Source: Sperchopsis tessellata (Eukaryota > Arthropoda > Insecta > Coleoptera > Hydrophilidae). From it: 33,977 bases of DNA. The stretch is from positions 1-33,977 of the forward strand of contig JAWQRN010000214.1 of assembly GCA_033557685.1 (NCBI GenBank), in the 5' to 3' direction. The position numbers and the translations under genes are program-made. Below the pieces are notes generated by a model. That model was not told the origin of the DNA and searched no databases. It saw nothing but the letters and a program-made list of their open reading frames with translations. Positions 23,601-32,600 of this stretch are shown in pieces. The number at the start of each line of letters is the position of its first letter. Position 1 is the first letter of the stretch.

Positions 23601-26600
23601 TGATAATACAGAGAATGAAAGCATACTTGAGATATAAATCTGAAAAAAATATGTTTTCCATACGGTAGCTAGTAAACATGGGCAATTATGAAATTTCATA
23701 ATCGATTTTACAATAATCGATTATATTCATTAATCGATGATCGATTAATCAAATAATCGATTGTCGATTAATAAAATAATCGATCAAGGATTAAAAAGTT
23801 TAAAATTTAAACCTATGCTTTATCATAATTATTATAACCAAGATACCCGTTCTTATGTGGGACGCACGAAATTTGCATTATACACAAAGTGTGTAAATTT
23901 TTTATGTGAATAATCAAATAATTGATGATCGATTAATCAAATAATCGATTATATTATTTTATGTAATCAAACATCAATTAATCGATTATTTTATCGATTA
24001 ATCGAAAATAATTCCCAGGTAGCTAGAGAGCAAATACAACAGACTCTAAGAACAGAAATTGGGTGAAAAATGGAAGAGACAAAATGAAAGAATGAACAAC
24101 AATTATGAAAGAACAGGCCAATGGTTGCTTGGTTTTTATATTCACAACAGATTATGCAACTAAAAAATCCTCTAAGTAGAGAAGCTGAGGAAAATCTGCA
24201 AACATCTGTATATGTAAATGAATTTACTTTCCACATATCTAGCAGTATATCAGAAAGTGGCCATAAAACATAAACCTTATGAATTTATTTTTAAAGTACA
24301 TACCTTGTTCAGCACCTTGTTCATTTTCGTCATTATAATCTTGAGGATCAGCAGGTCCTGCTAGACCTTGAACCTTCGAAAATATTCCCAGTCGTGCGAA
24401 GTGATCAAGGAAAATTTCAGGTTCCTTTATCATTAGGTCGTTGATAATTGCAAGAACAACTAGATGGCCATCTTCATCTTCCTGCAGATCCACAAAGAAA
24501 GTAAATACACAATATTCAAGTATTAAAATCTATAATAAAAATAAATAAAAAGCGAAACAAAAAAGCATGTAAAAAAAAATAAAAAATTTGATTAATGAAT
24601 GTAAGATGGGCTGACAGATAATGCTCTAGGATGCATGATACAGATGGTTAGTTGTAAATCAAAATCAAAACTGCTGGTTAAAAAGGTAGGATTTTAAGTG
24701 AGGAACATTATAGCAGACAAAGTTAACACACAAAACAAGTAATTTTGACAAATGATTTATAATAAATTTTGCTCTAAAATAATTTTTTGTAAAATATTTT
24801 CATAATAGTATTTTTAAACCAATTGTCCCTTCAAAAGTCCCAATAAGTAAAGTTATTTTCTTGTCCTAAAATGTAAAAATATTTTTGGTATATTTTGCTT
24901 AAAAATGTTACAAACTAATAAATATTTTTAAATGAGTTTTAGTAAAAACAACTTTTTTTAATTAGAATTTCATACATAATTCCTTACAAGGATTTGGTTA
25001 TGGTTCTCCATGGACTCTATGGACTTCAAATTCAAAATATTTAAGTGTTCAAGAAGTGTTTTTTTTAATGTGAAAAATTATTCTTATTTTTTTTTGTAAT
25101 AACAAAAACCTATAAAAAGGACCACTGAATTTACCAAATTTCTACTGCTGACTGTATGATGTTAACAATGACATATTTTAAATGCAAGGAAAGAAATCTT
25201 AGAGGACTGTTTTCTAACATTTTACTGGCCCTGTATATGACCATTGCAGTTTTGATTAATAATTTTTGATTCTTGAACACCTGATGCTACTAAATGCTTT
25301 TCTGGATGAAGACCATGGTACGAATCCATAGCCTTTTAATCTGAAAAAGCATTTCTAAAAAATATCAAACATTAAAATTATTTTATCTACAAAATAATTC
25401 TCCCCGAAAAGCTATCAAAATCCTCATGAAACTAACACAAATTTATATAAAAACCAATTAAATCAAAGTACAAATATATGCATAAATTTTCAATGTCACA
25501 GAGAAAAATTGTAAATTAATACAAATAACATAAGTTGACTTAATGAAAATATATAGCATCATAGGATGAAATGATGGATGGTGCTTACATGCGTTTGCTT
25601 ATCATTTAATTTTTTTTGGCGAGAGACACAACTAAGCATGGGGGTTTCAGAAAAAATAAAACTAACCATGAAGGGTTTCTGAATAATGTGCCTGTCATGC
25701 AGGAAGGTGGCCTTAAAGTTTCGCACGAATATACCCAGGGGCATGACGGCGGCGTTGCGAACAACTGGCCAGCTATAGCTAATCTGCAACACGCCCTCAC
25801 CATAAGGCAGAGTACCCATGCACAAGAAGCTTCATTTAAGGTTTGGTTATACTACGGAGTTCTCATATTCATAAACATTTGGTACAAGTAAATGATACTT
25901 ATAAATCATCAATTTTAATTTCCGGGACGATTATGAAATTTCATAATAGATTATACAAACAATCGACTAATGAAATTATCGATTAATCAGGCAGTCGTTT
26001 AATCAAATAGTTGATTAATTAAATAACTGATTAATCTAATAATCAATATTCGATAAATTATTATTTTATGTAAATTAATAATCAATTAATCGATACTCGA
26101 TAATCCATTATTTTACAATAATTGATAAACAATTAATAAAAAAGTCAATTATTTTGATTAATTAATAAATTTATTATTTTACAACAAGAGTTCTTTAAAC
26201 AAGCAATATAAAAATAGTCTTACTTAATTAAAATTATACCAATTTTAACTGCCCAATCTAAACTGTACATTTAAATGAAAATGCTTTTTTCACACATTTT
26301 ACGTTTCAAAATTTTTGCTGAAATGTTATTACCATTCATAAACAAGAGTTTAATATACCCAAGTGTGAATTTGAATGAATTATTTTTAGATATCCATACT
26401 TTTTGTTTGAGGCAAAATTTTACTGAAAGTGATTTTGAAAATTACGCCTTTTCACACACTACATAATTAGCTTTTTTGGTCCCACAAAAAAAAAAACATT
26501 CTATTTAGAAATATAATAATGTGGTCCAACATTTTCATGGAATACTAGGGGACAGTTGTTTGTATAAACGTTAGGATGTTTGTTTTTTTGACATACCATA

Positions 26601-29600
26601 CATTAAGATTTTTATAGAATAGATCTATAGAAATGTGAACTCAGCATGTGTTTTAGAAACTTTGTGCCATTATTGGAAGAAAAATACTGGTTCCTTGAAT
26701 ATAACAATGTACTGCAGTTTTTTCGTAAAAAACTTTGCACTGAAAGCCATTTTCGTACGGGCGAACCAGCATCTCGAGGCGATTTCAGTTATATTAGGGA
26801 AACGTTTTACAGGTACTTGAAAATCATTTTATACTCAAACAAACGTATACAAATAACTAAGCTACGCTAAGAATTGGGTACACATCGGAAATAAACATAT
26901 CGAGTTCCAAACAGCCCGGGTGCCGTAGTGGCGCCGCTCGCACGCATTAAACAGCCCGGGCGCCGCTCGAGTGCAAAGGGTTAATACAGGTACCCCCACT
27001 TTTTGCGAGGGATGCGTTTCGGTCACTGTCACGATAAGCGAAATATCACGATAAACAGGGGATTTCTTAGTATGACACATCCAGAAATAATAATCACTAT
27101 TAATTGAAATTGTTTTTAATAATACTAATAAATAAGTACATACACATAATTAATAAAACAACATCGCTGTTTGTGTGTAATTGACAACTTCGATGAATCT
27201 ACAACTTTAAACTTATAATATACATTAGACATACAATAATTTTACTTGAAACTATCGATTTATTGCAAAAAAATATATTTTTTTTTTTGTATTTAAATTT
27301 CGATCATAACAAAAGAATTTGCACTTGCCAGGGGTATGATAAACGGGGATAACCTGTATAAAAAGAAATCAGACTTGTATAGAAGTTTGAAATAGATTTT
27401 GGCAGCTAACACAGTATTTCCCATTGAATCTTAAGTTCCGTTTTTCCCATGCACGCAAAGTTTCTGAAGAACGGAACCTTCGCATCATGGAGGGTCCAGT
27501 GTATCTCTAAATACCACAATTTAGCAATTCGACAAGGACGATCAATTAAGCAAATACTGATCATTTGATAACTCGATTAATCATATAATCCAATAATCAA
27601 TTATTTTCTTTTATGTAATCAAACATCAATTAGTCACTTATTTAATCGAAAATAATTCCTAGGGCTAATTGTGAGCAGTATTTCCTGATAAGGATTTGAA
27701 AAAATATTACTTCTAATATATAATTAATCTTTGACAGGTCAAGTGTTTCTAAGAAGGTAGGTTAGATGAAAAGATCTACACTTGAGAAGTTTGTGACAGA
27801 TTTTTTGGCATCACTAAGCAATAGCTTCTTGAAAAATCTCAGTACAAAGATTAATACAGACTTTACAGAAAAATAGTGTCTTGAATTTGTCCAAAATTGA
27901 TTACTCTTATTTTTCGATAGCACTTTTGGCAAAATTAAAATTAAATCTGCTTAACAGCATAATTATTAGTATATAAACCCATTTTGTGCGGGAAATTTAT
28001 TAATACCCGGTACCATTGACTGACATCGAAAGGCAGGTCAGGTATTAATACCTTTTGCGTAGGACCTACTTTAAGAAAAGGTAAGGTATTATTTTAATTC
28101 TCCTATAAGTTATTCCTAAAACCAGATACTGTCAAGTTATCTTGCTCAGATGTTCCGCCTTGTTTCTTTTCTTCGTTAGCCCCTTTTTGCTCGTTCTATT
28201 CATGCCGTCATGTAAGGGTGTCTAGAATACAGGGTAGGTAAAGTAGTTTTTACAGTAAATAGTTCAGCTTAATCGCACATTCAATTGTACATTTTAGACT
28301 ATTTTTCAAAATATTTTTTATTGCATTTGTTTCTCAATTTTTTTAAATTTAAAGTGGCTTCTCAAAATTACGAGAGTGATGATGAAATATTTGCCGATAA
28401 TTTATATGCACATTCAAGGGAAAATAATTTGCCAAAATTTGATAGTGATAATGAAAGTGATGAAAAAGTATTCATAAGTAAAAGAAACCGGACTAATAAC
28501 GGAAGAGTTCGAAAAGATTCCAGAGACGAATATTGGTCGACAGATCAGTGATGAGTTGTGATCGTTTCCGTCAAATTTGGCAATCGTGGCATTTTTCAAA
28601 CAATGCTAATATCGTTGATAATAGCAATCGTCTCCAAAAAATTCAACCAATTCTTACATATCTTTTGTTGAAGTTTAAGTCCGTATACAAACCGTAAAGG
28701 GAACCCTCTCTTGATGAAAGTATTATGTCATGGAGAGGCAGATTATCGTTCAATATAACGCGTCAAAAATTATAAAATATGGTGCGTAAAGCTAATATAC
28801 GATATATTTGTAATTCGGAAATATATTGCGGACAAGGAAGACCATTACTGCAAACAATTGAAGTTTTCCTAGGACCCTTCGTTAATTTGTGGGGAACCCA
28901 TAGCAGCTCCAGATGTTTGTTCATAGGAATGGTCCCTAAATTTGAAATAAGTGAACCTCAGACAAACCTACCGTCAGCACCGCAATGTCTTGAGATGAAC
29001 CTTCCCCTCTCAGTAGGTCGCTGATGATGGTAATAGCATCACCTGGCCATTAAATCTGTTGGAGCTAGTCTTATACTAGAAATCTGTTCTAAAAAATGGG
29101 AAGAGTTACGTATGTAGGACTCGGATCGTCCTACGAATTGTTAAGAAGTGGGGTGATAAATCGGGCCAATTTATATGTGGGAGACCCTATTGCACTAACA
29201 ATCAGTCGAAGAGGCATCAAAGATTTATGTACCTTAGGTAGACCATATTAACAAGGGATAGATAAAGAAATTGATTACCAATGTCATTACAAGATCTTCC
29301 CATGATCTACAAGTGCAGATGTTATTCCCCACTATTCTCGAATCAGAAATATGCCTGAGGTGAAAGCAACAGGTTATCTACCATTCATCAAGGATTCATC
29401 GGACAAAATTGCACGACGCACCCTAAGAAAATTTGATAACAAAACAGTATTGCAAACGAAGGGGTGTTTTTGCTGTGGTAAGGTAAACATTGGAGAAACT
29501 AAGCGTTCGATTGTTGCTCGATTAAAGTAGCACGAAGGCTGGGTCATATTATTCAGTCAGTGAACATCGTTATGAAACAGGTCTCACCAGTATGTTCCAA

Positions 29601-32600
29601 GATACTTAAGCCTTAGCTCGGGTCTTCATATTTTCCCAGAAAATTCTAAGAAACCATTGAGGTTTATAATTGCCCCAACAATATCAATAGGGACAATGGT
29701 TACCAACTACCAATTGCTTGGAGAATCCCCATCTCTCATTTTTTCTCTTCCTGCATTCGGCAACAACGGGCCAAATGGAACGGCTCCACACTAGTGCACA
29801 TCTCCCACACCAGTCTTTGCCTATATAAGCATGATCCGGCCGAGTTTGGATCAGTGCAGTGAATTCATTCATTGAAGTAACATCACTCGCCTTGGCACCT
29901 ATCAGAGCCTCTACACGGTGACCACCCGGAAACAACATTCATACCTTACTTATTGTATTAATGTAATTTTAGGTCATTCTATTTCGGTTCAAAGAAAGTT
30001 TAGGCTCACGAAACAAACAAACATTATATTTTATGTCCATTCTCATATCATCAAACCTGTTATTTTATGTACCCAATAATTCTATAAAAAATGACCATCC
30101 AAAAAGATTTGGATCTACGGTAAAACAAGTAGTATGCCACCTAAATGACACAAAGTTCATGTTATCTTTCATACTACAGGTCGTAGTCTCCAAAATGCTT
30201 TCACATGATGGGTCCATATTTTAGCTTCGTCAATAATATTACCGTATTTACTCAAGTAATTTGCACACCATTTTCACTTTTTTGATCGCTTAAAAATCAG
30301 GGTGTGTTCAAATATGCAGATTTTTTTTGAGGTTTTGAAAAAAGTTTACATTTTAGTTTTACGTTTTACCAAAATTTTATTGTGATTTTAATAATATTGG
30401 CTGGAGGCGTTAGATTCAATAAACCAGGTTTATTACTTCCGTACCCTTGGAAAAACCAGCAATTAGCATGCTCACCTCTTTATCAAGAAAGTTCGAATTT
30501 TAGGTATAAAATAAGTAGAAAACTAAATAGAACAGAAAAGCAAACTCATACCACATGCGGAGTAAAAAATAAAATCCAAATTAAAAATAAGGGTGCGCAA
30601 AATACGCGGAGGCTCAAATTATGCGAGCAAATATGGTAATATAATGCATACGCAAAAGTTTTACTGACATTTATTTCTTTACTGTATTATCAAACTCTGA
30701 TAAAAATTATTGCTTAATTACAAATTTATTGGTTAAATTTTGAAGTTTCTGTTTTACAAGCATGCACTCAACCTTCCTTGCCACTTTTTATAATAGCTCA
30801 TTTTTAATCATTGTAATAATTGGTATGCCTATTTGTAGGCTCAATAACCTTTTTCTACTTATTTCAGAAAAAATTTAAGACACCAGCATTACTATAAATA
30901 GTAAAAATAATATCAATACAGCCTTAAAATTATGATTTATAGAAAACTTTATAGATTATAAAACCAAGTACAAATATAAGAACTACTAAATTGTTTTAGC
31001 ATGACCAAACCTCAAATACCTAAGAGGGCTATTAATAGGGGAAATGAAAGTTATAATAAGCTTAATATTACAAAAATGCAATAAAAAAAAAACAAAATTT
31101 TGATATTTAAAGAAAAGAATGTTTCATATTACTCCAAGAGTTTCGTAAAAAAAATGTATGTAGATAATACTAAAAAGGAAATAGTTTATATTTTCTGCAC
31201 AATATTTATTTTACAATTAAGACCCTCTTCTAAAATATTCTAAATAATTTTGACTGAGCAACACAACTGAAGAAAAGCTTACAGCTACAGAAGGTGTGAA
31301 GTAACTCACATAAATTACTTGGATCCTTGATCAATTTTTGTACATACCACCCATAAAGAAAAAAAAAAATCTTTAGTGGAGATGTCAATGTTAAAGGTAA
31401 ATTAAATTAATCCTAGTAAGCAATAAAATATAAAAAGATTTCCTCATATTTTTATTTTATTTAGAATATATTCAGTTACCTTCAACTTGGAAAATGAAAC
31501 ATTCAATATCTTATATTTGAAAATTCAAGACTAAATTTTTGAAGCTAGGTAAGTGGACTATCATGCAAGGAAAATGTAAAAAAAGATATCTAAGTAGAAA
31601 AATGGTTACTTAAAGACATAAAAAAGTGTCTTTCAAAGTTAACAACTATCTAGTAGAAATATTATTGAGCTTTTGCGTAACCAAAATTGAAAATTAGGTA
31701 TCTCAGACTGCTAATGAAAATTTGATGCATTTACAACAAATAATAAAACAAATTTAACATAAACTTAACAGTGACAAGACATATCAAATTTTCACAGCAA
31801 AATACAATTAATTGAAAAAAAAATATAAAGTTGATAGTCTGAAAACAAATAGTGAAAATAAACACCAACAATAATGAAAAATTGTAAAGAAAATGTTACG
31901 CTACAACTAATTACTTTATACCTCATTGTCTAAAACAGTTGCAATCACTTCCACCAGCTGTGTGCCAAAATTATTAGCTCCAATTTCAGGACTACACAAT
32001 TCTTCTAAAAGACTAGGATGGATGTAGTGAATCATCTTCTTGATCAACCCCAAGCTAGCCTTCCTTACGGAAGCAAGCATTGTCGCTTGAAAGGTACTGC
32101 AAAATACAGGCAAAAGCCTTCTCAGATAAACAGGAGCCATTTCTGGGTCACCTCTGGGCTCTATTATCTCTTCGGGTTCAGATTCTGACTTTCGGTGTTT
32201 ATCTTTTGTCATCCATTCGCCAGGTGATTGTAGAATGGCAGCCACTTCTCGATGACCTAGGAGAATAAGACGAATTAATTTTTTTGCAAGAATGTTATAA
32301 ATGAAGTGTATTATATGCTTATTTGAGTAACCAAGTTATTCGTGAGAAATGAAGCTGGATGTTTATATAGTTTGGTTGTACAAAAATACAATTTAGATGA
32401 AACATAGTAGCAATAGATTTATCAGTATGCAAAAACTTAATTCATCAGTTTTTCGAACAGACCCACAATATATTATCTTTTGAATAACCAATTGGGCATT
32501 GGTATGTCATTGCATATCCACAAGAGATAAAACTAAAAGTTATCAAAATATCTGCAAACTAATGCGATTCACATTATTTGATGTTATAAAATGACCTATT

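Larger units (their letters stand above)
24482..31921 (-). other. HECTD1 intron (7.4 kb), transposon-dense
   Basis: GT..AG phase-0 intron between exons B and C, the largest in the window. It contains a GC-rich island (25667-25820), two ATCGATTA-rich copies, a piggyBac-type end, two TA-flanked MITEs, a piggyBac transposase relic and a Penelope-like fragment. The stretches 24500-25550 and 30700-31900 are AT-rich with nothing recognised. Open frames at 26275-26466 and 26635-26870 (+) are unrecognised. Confidence 0.9.

Noticed and set aside
27961..28110. TTAATACCC / GGTATTAATACC motifs as the ends of the piggyBac relic
   Set aside because: The motif is a short palindrome and does not form a convincing pair flanked by TTAA on both sides of the relic.
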